64,000 nucleotides of DNA from Pseudomonas viridiflava (GTDB lineage Bacteria; Pseudomonadota; Gammaproteobacteria; Pseudomonadales; Pseudomonadaceae): NCBI RefSeq assembly GCF_003702045.1, contig NZ_RBTP01000012.1, forward strand, positions 806,001-870,000. The letters are read 5' to 3'. The notes below the pieces were generated by a model that worked only from the letters and a program-made list of their open reading frames with translations, searched no databases and was not told where the DNA came from. How positions within the stretch are numbered: position 1 is the first letter of the stretch; each line of letters starts with the position of its first letter. A program made the translations under genes and the position numbers. Shown in pieces: positions 47,901 to 56,667 of this stretch.

Positions 47901-48069
47901 CGCGGAACTGCGTCAGCCGTTGGGTCTGGTGATGGTTGGCGGGCTGCTGCTGAGCCAGATTCTGACCCTGTTCACCACGCCGGTGATCTACCTGTATTTC
48001 GACCGGCTCGGCCGTCGCTGGAGCCGCAAGCCCGGTGCCCCGGGCCGAGTGGAGCAGGCTGACGCATGA
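44959..48069 (+). CDS. mdtB: RND efflux pump subunit MdtB/MuxB type
   Basis: A 1036-residue resistance-nodulation-division transporter with 12 membrane segments. The proton relay Asp pair is in [13 protein letters not shown] in the fourth segment, and the large periplasmic loops follow segments 1 and 7. It forms a mixed trimer with the next gene product, as in E. coli MdtBC and P. aeruginosa MuxBC. Known pumps export bile salts, novobiocin, macrolides and other compounds; the plant-host relevance is inferred. It overlaps mdtC by 4 nt. Confidence 0.95.
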   Translation: MNMSRLFILRPVATTLSMLAIVLAGLIAYGLLPVSALPQVDYPTIRVMTLYPGASPQVMTSAVTAPLERQFGQMPGLTQMASTSSGGASVITLRFSLEINMDVAEQEVQAAINGATNLLPNDLPAPPVYNKVNPADTPVLTLAITSKTMLLPKLNDLVDTRMAQKISQISGVGMVSIAGGQRQAVRIKVNPEALAANSLNLADVRTLISASNVNQPKGNFDGPTRVSMLDANDQLKSPEEYANLILAYKDGAPLRLKDVAQIVDGAENERLAAWANRSQAVLLNIQRQPGANVIDVVDRIKAMLPGITDNLPAGLDVTVLTDRTQTIRASVTDVQHELLIAIVLVVLVTFLFLRRLSATIIPSIAVPLSLIGTFGVMYLAGFSINNLTLMALTIATGFVVDDAIVMLENISRHIEEGETPLQAALKGARQIGFTLISLTLSLIAVLIPLLFMADVVGRLFREFAITLAVAILISLVVSLTLTPMMCARLLKREPKEEEQSRFYRASGAWIDWLVNVYGGGLRWVLKHQPLTLLVAIGTLGLTVVLYMIVPKGFFPVQDTGVIQGISEAPQSVSFKAMSERQQALADIILRDPAVVSLSSYIGVDGDNTTLNSGRLLINLRPHSERDLTAAQIIQRLQPEVDKLSSIRLFMQPVQDLTIEDRVSRTQYQFSMSSPDADLLSLWSGKLVDALARRPELTDVASDLQDKGLQVFLVIDRDAASRVGVSVANITDALYDAFGQRQISTIYTQASQYRVVLQSADASVLGPEALEQIHVKTTDGAQVKLSSLARVEQRQAQLAITHLGQFPAVMMSFNLAPNIALGHAVEVIEQVQKDIGMPIGVQTEFQGAAQAFQASLSSTLLLVLAAVVTMYIVLGVLYESYIHPITILSTLPSAAVGALLALLISGNDLGMIAIIGIILLIGIVKKNAIMMIDFALDAERNRGVDPQTAIYEAALLRFRPILMTTLAALFGAIPLMLATGSGAELRQPLGLVMVGGLLLSQILTLFTTPVIYLYFDRLGRRWSRKPGAPGRVEQADA

Positions 48070-51000
48070 ACCTGTCTGCGCCTTTCATTCGTCGCCCGGT
48101 CGCCACTGTCCTGCTGAGCCTGGCAATCATGCTGCTGGGCGCGGTGAGTTTCCGTCTGCTGCCTGTGGCACCGCTGCCGAACATGGATTTCCCGGTGATC
48201 GTGGTGTCGGCGAGTCTGCCGGGGGCCAGTCCGGAAATCATGGCGTCCAGCGTAGCGACGCCGCTGGAACGCTCGCTGGGGACCATCGCCGGGGTCAACA
48301 CCATGTCCAGCAACTCGAGCCAGGGCTCGACGCGGATCATCTTGCAGTTCGATCTGGATCGCGACATCAACGGTGCCGCCCGTGAAGTACAGGCGGCGAT
48401 CAACGCGTCTCGCAACCTGTTGCCCAGCGGTATGCGCAGCATGCCGACCTACAAGAAGGTCAACCCGTCCCAGGCGCCGATCATGGTGCTTTCGCTGAGG
48501 TCGACGGTGCTGGAGAAGGGCCAGCTATATGACCTGGCCTCGACCATCCTTTCACAAAGCCTGTCTCAGGTCACCGGGGTCGGGGAAGTGCAGATCGGCG
48601 GCAGTTCGCTGCCCGCCGTGCGCATCGAACTGGAGCCGCAGTTGCTCTCCCAATACGGTGTCTCGCTCGACGACGTACGCACGGCGATCACCGGCAGTAA
48701 TGTCCGCCGTCCAAAAGGCGCGGTGGAAAATGATCAGCATAGCTGGCAGGTGCAGGCCAATGACCAACTGGAAAAAGCCAAGGATTATGCCCCGCTGATC
48801 ATCCGCTATCAGGATGGCGCAACCCTGCGGCTCAAGGATGTCGCCAAGGTTTCCGATGCGGTCGAGAATCGCTACAACAGCGGGTTCTTCAATGACAACG
48901 CAGCGGTTCTTCTGGTGATCAACCGGCAGGCGGGCGCGAACATCATTGAAACCGTTGCGCAGATCAAGGCTCAGTTGCCAGCCTTGCAGGCCGTGCTGCC
49001 TGCCAGTGTCACGCTTGATATCGCGATGGACCGATCTCCTGTGATCACGGCAACGCTGCATGAAGCGGAAATGACCCTGCTGATTGCGATCGTGCTGGTG
49101 GTGCTGGTGGTGTACCTGTTTTTGGGCAGCGTTCGCGCCTCGCTGATTCCGACGCTGGCGGTGCCGGTGTCGCTGGTGGGCACGTTCGCCATCATGTACT
49201 TGTGCGGCTTCTCCTTGAACAACTTGTCGCTGATGGCGTTGATTTTGGCGACCGGGCTGGTGGTCGATGACGCCATTGTGGTGCTGGAAAACATCTCCCG
49301 CCATATTCACAACGGTCTTGATCCGATGAAAGCGGCGTTTCTCGGTGCCAAGGAAGTCGGTTTCACGTTGCTGTCGATGAACGTCTCGCTGGTGGCGGTG
49401 TTCGTGTCGATTCTGTTCATGGGAGGGCTGGTCGAAAGTCTGTTTCGCGAGTTCTCCATCACCTTGTCGGTGGCCATTGTCGTGTCGCTGATTGTCTCAC
49501 TGACGCTTACGCCCATGCTATGCGCCCGCTGGTTGAAACCCCATGAAGCTGAGCGAGAGAATGCCTTCCAGCGCTGGAGTGAGCGACTCAACGACCGCAT
49601 GGTTGCAGGCTATGACCGCACGCTGGGCTGGGTACTGCGCCATCCACGGCTTACGCTGTTCAGCTTGTTGATCACCATCGTCGTCAATGTCGCGTTGTAC
49701 GTGGTGGTGCCCAAGACGTTCCTGCCCCAGCAGGACACCGGACAACTCATGGGCTTCATACGTGGCGATGACGGCCTGTCGTTCAAGGTGATGCAGCCGA
49801 AAATGGAAATTTACCGGCGCGCCGTGCTGGCCGATCCTGCGGTCCAGAGCGTTGCGGGCTTCATTGGCGGTAGTGGTGGAACCAATAACGCGTTCATGAT
49901 CGTGCGCCTCAAGCCCATCAGTGAGCGCAAACTGTCGGCTGAAAAGGTTGTCGAGCGGCTTCGCAAGACGCTCCCGCAGGTGCCCGGCGGCCGTCTGTTT
50001 CTCGCTCCTGATCAGGACCTGCAATTGGGCGGCGGACGAGAGCAGACCAGCTCGCAATACCAGTACATCGTGCAGAGCGCCGACCTCGATAGCCTGCGAG
50101 CGTGGTACCCGAAAATCGTCGCAGCGCTCAAGTCATTGCCGCAACTGACGGCCATTGATGCACGGGAAGGGCGAGGGGCGCAGCAGGTGACCCTGATCGT
50201 CAATCGTGACACGGCCAAACGGCTGGGTATCGACATGAACATGGTCACGGCGGTGCTGAACAATGCGTACAGCCAGCGCCAGGTGTCTACCATTTACGAC
50301 AGCCTGAACCAGTATCAGGTGGTAATGGAGGTCAATCCGAAATATGCGCAGGATCCGGTTACCCTGGAGCAGGTGCAGGTGATCACTGCCGACGGCAAGC
50401 GAGTGCCGTTGTCCAGCATCGCGCATTACGAGCGCAGCCTTGAAAACGACCGTGTGTCCCATGATGGTCAGTTCGCGTCGGAAAACATCTCTTTCGACCT
50501 GGCCGAGGGCGCCAGCCTGGATCAGGCCACCGTCGCCATCGAGCGGTCCATCGCCGCCATCGGCCTGCCTGCCGATATCATCTCGAAGATGGCTGGCACG
50601 GCGAACGCATTCGCGGCGACTCAGAAAAGCCAGCCGTGGATGATCCTAGGCGCGTTGCTGGCGGTGTATCTGGTGCTGGGCATTCTTTACGAAAGCTACA
50701 TCCATCCGTTGACGATTCTGTCGACCTTGCCATCGGCAGGCGTGGGCGCATTGTTGAGCATTTATGTGTTGCGCAGTGAATTCAGCCTGATTTCCCTGCT
50801 GGGCATATTTCTGTTGATCGGGGTGGTCAAGAAAAACGCCATCATGATGATTGACCTGGCGCTGCACCTGGAGCGCGATCAGGGCATGTCGCCTCAGGAA
50901 TCTATTCGCAGCGCCTGCCTGCAACGCCTGCGTCCGATTCTGATGACGACGATGGCGGCTATCCTGGGCGCCTTGCCGCTGCTGCTGAGCACCGCCGAAG

Positions 51001-51173
51001 GGGCTGAAATGCGCAGGCCGTTGGGCCTCACCATCATTGGCGGCCTGATCTTCAGTCAGGTGCTGACGCTTTACACCACCCCGGTGGTTTACCTTTATCT
51101 CGACCGCTTGCGTCACCGCTTCAGCCGGTGGCGGGGCACTCGAACCGATGCCGCTCTGGAAACCCCGTTATGA
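48066..51173 (+). CDS. mdtC: RND efflux pump subunit MdtC/MuxC type
   Basis: A 1035-residue RND transporter, paralogous to the preceding gene. It has the same topology, with the Asp pair in [13 protein letters not shown] and the ending in VYLYLDRL. The two share many blocks (for example [16 protein letters not shown] against [16 protein letters not shown]), which shows the ancient duplication of MdtB/C-type pumps. It is the third gene of the operon and overlaps the channel gene by 4 nt. Confidence 0.95.
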   Translation: MNLSAPFIRRPVATVLLSLAIMLLGAVSFRLLPVAPLPNMDFPVIVVSASLPGASPEIMASSVATPLERSLGTIAGVNTMSSNSSQGSTRIILQFDLDRDINGAAREVQAAINASRNLLPSGMRSMPTYKKVNPSQAPIMVLSLRSTVLEKGQLYDLASTILSQSLSQVTGVGEVQIGGSSLPAVRIELEPQLLSQYGVSLDDVRTAITGSNVRRPKGAVENDQHSWQVQANDQLEKAKDYAPLIIRYQDGATLRLKDVAKVSDAVENRYNSGFFNDNAAVLLVINRQAGANIIETVAQIKAQLPALQAVLPASVTLDIAMDRSPVITATLHEAEMTLLIAIVLVVLVVYLFLGSVRASLIPTLAVPVSLVGTFAIMYLCGFSLNNLSLMALILATGLVVDDAIVVLENISRHIHNGLDPMKAAFLGAKEVGFTLLSMNVSLVAVFVSILFMGGLVESLFREFSITLSVAIVVSLIVSLTLTPMLCARWLKPHEAERENAFQRWSERLNDRMVAGYDRTLGWVLRHPRLTLFSLLITIVVNVALYVVVPKTFLPQQDTGQLMGFIRGDDGLSFKVMQPKMEIYRRAVLADPAVQSVAGFIGGSGGTNNAFMIVRLKPISERKLSAEKVVERLRKTLPQVPGGRLFLAPDQDLQLGGGREQTSSQYQYIVQSADLDSLRAWYPKIVAALKSLPQLTAIDAREGRGAQQVTLIVNRDTAKRLGIDMNMVTAVLNNAYSQRQVSTIYDSLNQYQVVMEVNPKYAQDPVTLEQVQVITADGKRVPLSSIAHYERSLENDRVSHDGQFASENISFDLAEGASLDQATVAIERSIAAIGLPADIISKMAGTANAFAATQKSQPWMILGALLAVYLVLGILYESYIHPLTILSTLPSAGVGALLSIYVLRSEFSLISLLGIFLLIGVVKKNAIMMIDLALHLERDQGMSPQESIRSACLQRLRPILMTTMAAILGALPLLLSTAEGAEMRRPLGLTIIGGLIFSQVLTLYTTPVVYLYLDRLRHRFSRWRGTRTDAALETPL

Positions 51174-52648
51174 CTGATTGCCCGGCTTTCAAACTCAATC
51201 GTCGATGGCTGGTTCGCCCGCTCGGCCTGGGCCTCTGCATCGCGCTGCTGAGTGCTTGCGCGGTGGGCCCGGACTATCAACGACCATCAATGGCTGCGCC
51301 TGCCCAATTCAAGGCTGTCGAGGGCTGGAAGCAGGCCACGCCCCGTGATGAAGCGCGGGCCAGAGGCGCCTGGTGGGAGGTTTATAACGATGCTGTGCTC
51401 AATGCGCTGGTGGAGCGGCTCAACACCTCCAACCAGACCGTTGCGCAGTACGAGGCCCAGTACCGTCAGGCCCAGTCGCTGATTCGCAGCTCCCGGGCCG
51501 CCTTTTTCCCAACCCTTGATCTGTCGGTCGGCAAGACCCGTTCCGCCCAGGGCACCGGCAGCAGCACCTCCGGCAGTACCAACCTCAACTCCGGTATCCG
51601 TGAGACTCATAACGCACAGCTGGGCGTCAGCTGGGAGGCGGATGTCTGGGGGCGTTTGCGTCGCGGGCTTGAGGCTGATACTGCCAACGCCCAGGCAAGC
51701 CTCGCCGATCTGGCGGCGATGCGCTTGAGCCTGCAATCGGAGCTGGTGCAGAACTACCTGCAACTGCGCGTCATCGACGAGCAAAAGCGCTTGCTGGAAG
51801 CGACTGTCGATGCCTATCAACGCTCGCTGACGCTGACCCAGAATCAGTACCGGGCCGGTATTTCGGGACGCGATGCGGTCGCGCAGGCGCAAACCCAGCT
51901 GAAAAGCACCCAGGCTGACCTGATCGATCTCGTCTGGCAACGCGCTCAATTCGAGAACGCTATTGCCGTGCTGATGGGCATGGCACCCGCCGAGTTCAAC
52001 CTGCAAGCGACAACCTCCATCCCCGCACTGCCGCAGATTCCGGTCGGATTACCGTCGCAATTGCTTGAGCGCCGCCCGGACATCGCCGCGGCGGAGCGCT
52101 CGGTAATGGGGGCTAACGCCAATATTGGTGTGGCAAAGGCCGCTTACTATCCAGACTTCACCTTGAGCATGACCGGTGGCTACAGCAGCAGCACGTTTGC
52201 CAACTGGATCAGCCTGCCGAACCGCTTCTGGTCGGTCGGACCGCAACTGGCCCTGACACTGTTTGACGGCGGGCGCCGTTCGGCAGAGGTGGACCGCACC
52301 GAAGCTGCGTACGACCAGACCGTCGCGCAGTACCGGCAGACAGTGCTGGACGGTTTTCGGGAAGTTGAGAACTACCTCGTCCAGCTCAACGTTTATGAGC
52401 AAGAGGCGTGGGTACGTCAGGAAGCGCTGGTCTCGGCCCGTGACTCACTGCGCCTGACCAGCAATCAGTACAAAGCCGGGCTCATCGGTTACCTGGATGT
52501 GGTCAATGTGCAGGCCACTGCATTGAGCAACGAGCGTACGGTGTTGAACATTCTGCAAAGTCGTCTGATCGCCAGCGTACAGTTGATCGCGGCCTTGGGC
52601 GGTGGATGGGATGCCCAAGAGGGGTTGGTACTCAAGGATAAGCAGTAA
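51170..52648 (+). CDS. Outer-membrane efflux lipoprotein, OprM/OpmB type
   Basis: A 492-residue TolC-family channel protein. A signal peptide ends in the lipobox LLSAC, giving a lipid-anchored Cys. Two outer-membrane-efflux repeats follow, with the coiled-coil motifs YLQLRVIDEQKRLL and RRPDIAAAERSVMGANANIGVAKAAYYPDFTLS. It completes the MuxABC-OpmB-like tripartite pump. The start is the ATG of the ATGA junction at 51170; the longer upstream frame lies in mdtC. Confidence 0.93.
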   Translation: MTDCPAFKLNRRWLVRPLGLGLCIALLSACAVGPDYQRPSMAAPAQFKAVEGWKQATPRDEARARGAWWEVYNDAVLNALVERLNTSNQTVAQYEAQYRQAQSLIRSSRAAFFPTLDLSVGKTRSAQGTGSSTSGSTNLNSGIRETHNAQLGVSWEADVWGRLRRGLEADTANAQASLADLAAMRLSLQSELVQNYLQLRVIDEQKRLLEATVDAYQRSLTLTQNQYRAGISGRDAVAQAQTQLKSTQADLIDLVWQRAQFENAIAVLMGMAPAEFNLQATTSIPALPQIPVGLPSQLLERRPDIAAAERSVMGANANIGVAKAAYYPDFTLSMTGGYSSSTFANWISLPNRFWSVGPQLALTLFDGGRRSAEVDRTEAAYDQTVAQYRQTVLDGFREVENYLVQLNVYEQEAWVRQEALVSARDSLRLTSNQYKAGLIGYLDVVNVQATALSNERTVLNILQSRLIASVQLIAALGGGWDAQEGLVLKDKQ

Positions 52649-52791
52649 GGCCGGGCGGCAGCGGCGAATGAGCTGAAAAACGGCGATGGCGCCGCCGCTC
52701 AAATGCTGGCAGGATCATCGCTCACTCAGGTACGAGCCCAGTGTCAGGCACACGCCTGCGCTCTGTCATTGCGAGACACGAGACACCTCAT

Positions 52792-53538
52792 ATGGAAAAA
52801 GTCCTCATCATCACCGGCGGCTCCCGAGGCATCGGCGCTGCCACGGCGATTCTTGCTGCATCTGAAGGCTATCGTATCTGCATCAACTACCTGTCTGATC
52901 ATGCGGCAGCCGAAAAGACCTGCGCGCAGGTGAGGGCGTTGGGTGCTCAGGCGATTACGGTGCAAGCCGATGTCAGCAACGAGGATGAGATCATTCGGCT
53001 GTATGCCAGGGTCGATGCTGAACTGGGACCTGTTACCCACCTGGTCAACAACGCGGGCACCGTGGCCCAGGCCTGTCGTGTGGAGGAGATGTCGGAATTT
53101 CGCATGCTCAAGATGATGATGAGCAATGTGGTGGGTCCGATGCTGTGCAGCAAGCATGCGTTGCTGCGGATGTCGCCGCTTCATGGCGGGCAGGGCGGAA
53201 GTATCGTTAACATCTCGTCAGCGGCTTCCCGGCTGGGTTCGGCGGGCGAGTATGTCGACTATGCAGCGTCCAAAGGCGCGCTGGATACGTTCACGATCGG
53301 GCTGTCCAAAGAGGTCGCTCAGGAAGGTATTCGGGTCAATGCGGTCAGACCGGGGTTCATTTTTACCGACTTCCACGCCCTGAGTGGCGATCCGTTTCGC
53401 GTCAGCAAGCTTGAAGGTGCGTTGCCGATGGGGCGCGGAGGGACGGCCGAAGAAGTGGCCGAAGCCATTCTCTGGCTGCTGTCAGACAAGGCGTCTTATG
53501 CCACGGGTACGTTCATTGATGTGGCCGGAGGCCGCTGA
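52792..53538 (+). CDS. SDR family oxidoreductase, YgfF-like
   Basis: A 248-residue classical SDR close in pattern to E. coli YgfF. Blocks are IITGGSRGIGAATA, THLVNNAGT, NISSAASRLGSAGEYVDYAASKGALDT (catalytic Ser, Tyr, Lys) and GTFIDVAGGR at the end. The substrate is unknown. It stands alone after the efflux operon. The ATG at 52792 was chosen over an in-frame upstream Met because the dinucleotide-binding motif begins just after it. Confidence 0.9.
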   Translation: MEKVLIITGGSRGIGAATAILAASEGYRICINYLSDHAAAEKTCAQVRALGAQAITVQADVSNEDEIIRLYARVDAELGPVTHLVNNAGTVAQACRVEEMSEFRMLKMMMSNVVGPMLCSKHALLRMSPLHGGQGGSIVNISSAASRLGSAGEYVDYAASKGALDTFTIGLSKEVAQEGIRVNAVRPGFIFTDFHALSGDPFRVSKLEGALPMGRGGTAEEVAEAILWLLSDKASYATGTFIDVAGGR

Positions 53539-53597
53539 CAGGCACTCTGCCAATAACCGGTGGTCAACAGTGTCGATCCCGGTTTCAAGGAGCGACA

Positions 53598-54128
53598 ATG
53601 GACGCATGGTGGCAGGAGGTCGTGGCAACGCTGCAGTCAGAGTTCTCGGACGTTGTCGACGCCTCGCAAATGACACGCGTAACGGTTCGACTGGTGGTGG
53701 CCGCGCTCCTGGGCGGCATACTGGGTTTCGAGCGCGAGAACCGAGGCAAGGCGGCGGGTGTGCGCACCCACATGCTGGTGGCGATGGGCGCCGCATTGTT
53801 CGTTCTGGCGCCACATCTGACCGGGGCCCATGATGCGGCGATCAGCCGGGTCATTCAGGGGCTGGTCGCTGGCATCGGTTTCCTCGGCGCCGGCACCATT
53901 CTTAAAGACAATGCTAGAAACGCTGCGCAGGTCAAAGGCCTGACCACCGCCGCCGGCCTGTGGATGACCGCCGCCATCGGGGTGGCGGCTGGCATGGGGC
54001 GCGAGATGATGGCGATACTCAGCACCTTCCTGGCGCTCGGTATTCTTCGCCTGGTGCCTCACGTTGTAGAGCGTGCCGACCCGCCCCGAGACAATCCTGC
54101 CAAACGGAACGGGTCAGAAGATCCGTAG
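53598..54128 (+). CDS. MgtC/SapB family membrane protein, short form
   Basis: A 176-residue inner-membrane protein with four or five hydrophobic segments and the MgtC signatures RLVVAALLGGILGFERENRGKAAGVRTHMLVAMGAA and GIGFLGAGTILK. It lacks the long C-terminal ACT-like domain of Salmonella MgtC. Such proteins are tied to magnesium limitation, membrane potential and ATP-synthase control. No mgtA/B or leader was recognised beside it. Confidence 0.88.
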   Translation: MDAWWQEVVATLQSEFSDVVDASQMTRVTVRLVVAALLGGILGFERENRGKAAGVRTHMLVAMGAALFVLAPHLTGAHDAAISRVIQGLVAGIGFLGAGTILKDNARNAAQVKGLTTAAGLWMTAAIGVAAGMGREMMAILSTFLALGILRLVPHVVERADPPRDNPAKRNGSEDP

Positions 54129-54147
54129 TTCAAACAGAGAACCCGGT

Positions 54148-54306
54148 TCAGACAACGAGAGGCGGCTCTTGAACCGGCGGATCGCCTGCGGGCGGATCGG
54201 TAACCGGCGGTGTCTCGGGCGGTGGCTCGTCGTCAGGGATTGGATTGGGTAGTGTCGGGTCGTCGATATTCGGATCAACAGGTTCTGGCGGAGTGGGGAG
54301 AGACAT
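54148..54306 (-). CDS. 52-residue proline-rich acidic protein
   Basis: A short frame starting MSLPTPPEPVDPN and running to PPLVV. About 40 percent of residues are Pro and there are many Asp and Glu; there are no Cys and no hydrophobic span. It has a GGAAG site 9 nt upstream. Strong codon-like composition and its stand-alone position suggest a real, disordered small protein. Small Pro-rich proteins of this kind are seen in Pseudomonas next to stress genes; function unknown. It diverges from the glgE operon. Confidence 0.6.
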   Translation of the reverse strand: MSLPTPPEPVDPNIDDPTLPNPIPDDEPPPETPPVTDPPAGDPPVQEPPLVV

Positions 54307-54478
54307 AGTCCTGGCTTCCTTTTTAGGTCTGGTGACGTGTCTTGGACTGCCTCGCTTTGCCGATGATTCAATCCTATCGCCGTCCTGCCGTGGCCTGTGG
54401 GGCAATTGCATTGTGACGTTCGCTCGGCTGGGGCTGCGCTATGCTGAGAAACGGTATCGCCCTCTGCTCAAAACCTTT

Positions 54479-54505
54479 GAACTTTCGTTTCGCAGACCGC
54501 TCGGA
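54479..54505 (+). promoter_or_regulatory. Candidate AlgU (extracytoplasmic stress sigma factor) promoter for glgE
   Basis: GAACTT (54479-54484), a 16-nt spacer and TCGGA (54501-54505) match GAACTT-N16/17-TCTGA with one change. It lies about 120 nt before the glgE ATG, in the 321-nt gap 54307-54627 that otherwise holds only AT-rich leader. Confidence 0.5.
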
Positions 54506-54627
54506 ACCTTAGCAGCCGAATCAGGCGAGTTCTCAGCGCGTGGGGGATTTGTGCTGCCGTATTGTTAATTTTTTCAATTGCACGGATTGCACAGGAGCGT
54601 CCCTGGGGCGTGAAGGAGTGATGCTCG

Positions 54628-56649
54628 ATGAATGAACAGCCATACGGCCCGGATTCCCAGGCCTCGGAAATTCCGCACCCTAGTCGTCCCTTATCGTTGA
54701 CCCAAGCTTTGCAGTTGCCACGCATCGTGATCGAAGACACGTTGCCGGTCATTGACGGCGGCCTGTTTGCGGCGAAAGGCATCGTTGGTCAGCCGGTTAC
54801 CGTGACCAGCAAGGTCTACGCGGACGGGCACGACAAGATGGCCGTCAATATCCGTTGGCGCGCCGCAGATGAAGAACATTGGCACACTGCACCGATGACC
54901 GAGCTGGGCAACGACAGTTGGACCGGTGAGTTTACGCCGACGTCCGTGGCACGTTACGTGTTCCGCCTTGAAGCCTGGATCGACCAGTTCGGCAGTTACC
55001 GTTACGAGCTCGAAAAAAAGTTCGGTGCCGGTGTATCCATCGAGCTGGAGCTTGAAGAAGGCCGTATCCATCTGTCTCAGGCGGCCGAGCGCAGCGAGGG
55101 TGAGCAACGTCAGGCCATCGAAAGCGTAGTGCAGCGTCTGGGTCAGCTGGACAGCGATGAAAAAGTCGCTTTGCTGCTGCACAGCGAAACGGCCGGTCTG
55201 ATGAAGCAGGCTGACAATCATGCGTACCTCAGCCGCAGCGCTGAATTCCCTATGGATATAGAGCGTGAGCTGGCCCAGTTCGCCAGTTGGTACGAGCTGT
55301 TTCCGCGTTCCATCACCGATGATCCGGCGCGTCACGGCACCTTCAACGACGTGCATTCGCGTCTTCCGATGATCCGGGACATGGGTTTCGACGTTCTTTA
55401 TTTTCCACCGATCCATCCGATCGGTCGTGCCCATCGCAAAGGCCCTAACAACTCCCTGACCGCAGGTCCCGATGATCCGGGCAGCCCGTATGCCATCGGC
55501 AGCGAGGACGGCGGTCATGAGGCCATACACCCGCAATTGGGCAGTCGCGAAGACTTCCGTCGGCTGGTTGCAGCGGCAGCGGATCACGGGTTGGAAATCG
55601 CGCTGGACTTCGCTATTCAGTGTTCCCAGGACCATCCGTGGCTCAAGCAGCATCCGGGTTGGTTTTCGTGGCGTCCGGACGGGACGATCCGTTATGCGGA
55701 GAACCCGCCGAAGAAATACCAGGACATCGTCAACGTCGACTTCTACGCTGCGGACGCTGTTCCTGGCCTGTGGCTGGAGTTGCGTGACATTGTGCTGGGC
55801 TGGGTCGAGGAGGGCGTGAAGATTTTCCGCGTCGACAACCCGCACACCAAGCCGCTGCCTTTCTGGCAGTGGATGATCGGCGAAGTCCGCAGCCAGCACC
55901 CTGACGTGATGTTCTTGGCTGAAGCTTTCACCAAGCCTGCGATGATGGCGCGTCTGGGCAAGGTTGGGTATTCGCAGAGCTACACCTATTTCACCTGGCG
56001 CAACTCCAAGGCCGAGCTGTCGGAATACTTCGCGCAGTTGAACGACGTACCGTGGCGCGACTGCTACCGACCGAATTTCTTCGTCAATACGCCCGACATC
56101 AATCCGCGTTTCCTGCATGAATCCGGCCGCCCCGGCTTTTTGATTCGCGCAGCGCTGGCGACGATGGGCTCGGGCTTGTGGGGCATGTATTCAGGTTTCG
56201 AGTTGTGTGAGGCAGCGCCGATTCCTGGCAAGGAAGAGTACCTGGATTCCGAAAAGTACGAGATCCGTGTCCGCGACTTCACGGCCCCTGGCAACATCAT
56301 TGCCGAGATCGCCCAGCTCAACCGCATTCGTCGCCAGAACCCGGCGCTGCAGACGCATTTGGGCATGAAACTGCTGAGCGCCTGGAACGACAATATTCTG
56401 TATTTCGGCAAACGCTCGGCCGATGGCAGCAACTTTGTCCTGGTGGCGGTCAACCTCGATCCGCACAACGTTCAGGAAGCGCACTTTGAACTGCCGCTCT
56501 GGGAAATGGGGCTGGCGGATGATGCGGTGACCTCAGGCGAAGACTTGATGACCGGGCACCGCTGGAACTGGTACGGCAAGGTGCAGTGGATGCGTATCGA
56601 TCCTGCGTACCAACCGTTCGGTATCTGGCGTATCCAGGTCGCGCAGTAA
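54628..56649 (+). CDS. glgE: Alpha-1,4-glucan:maltose-1-phosphate maltosyltransferase
   Basis: A 673-residue glycoside hydrolase family 13 enzyme that adds maltose from maltose 1-phosphate to alpha-glucan chains. An N-terminal beta-rich domain (about 30-160) and helical insertion precede the barrel. The nucleophile is the Asp in FRVDNPHTKPL (about 400) and the acid the Glu in FLAEAFT (about 430), the GlgE-specific pair. It starts the operon, 18 nt before treS. AAGGAG precedes the ATG at 10 nt. Confidence 0.95.
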   Translation: MNEQPYGPDSQASEIPHPSRPLSLTQALQLPRIVIEDTLPVIDGGLFAAKGIVGQPVTVTSKVYADGHDKMAVNIRWRAADEEHWHTAPMTELGNDSWTGEFTPTSVARYVFRLEAWIDQFGSYRYELEKKFGAGVSIELELEEGRIHLSQAAERSEGEQRQAIESVVQRLGQLDSDEKVALLLHSETAGLMKQADNHAYLSRSAEFPMDIERELAQFASWYELFPRSITDDPARHGTFNDVHSRLPMIRDMGFDVLYFPPIHPIGRAHRKGPNNSLTAGPDDPGSPYAIGSEDGGHEAIHPQLGSREDFRRLVAAAADHGLEIALDFAIQCSQDHPWLKQHPGWFSWRPDGTIRYAENPPKKYQDIVNVDFYAADAVPGLWLELRDIVLGWVEEGVKIFRVDNPHTKPLPFWQWMIGEVRSQHPDVMFLAEAFTKPAMMARLGKVGYSQSYTYFTWRNSKAELSEYFAQLNDVPWRDCYRPNFFVNTPDINPRFLHESGRPGFLIRAALATMGSGLWGMYSGFELCEAAPIPGKEEYLDSEKYEIRVRDFTAPGNIIAEIAQLNRIRRQNPALQTHLGMKLLSAWNDNILYFGKRSADGSNFVLVAVNLDPHNVQEAHFELPLWEMGLADDAVTSGEDLMTGHRWNWYGKVQWMRIDPAYQPFGIWRIQVAQ

Positions 56650-56667
56650 AACTGCAAGGAGTCAGCT

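Noticed and set aside
54439..54445. CTATGCT as an RpoS -10 element for glgE.
   Set aside because: No -35 at a usual distance; kept only as an alternative to the AlgU-type promoter.
54691..56118. A 475-codon minus-strand frame opposite glgE.
   Set aside because: Antisense shadow; glgE catalytic motifs are intact on the plus strand.
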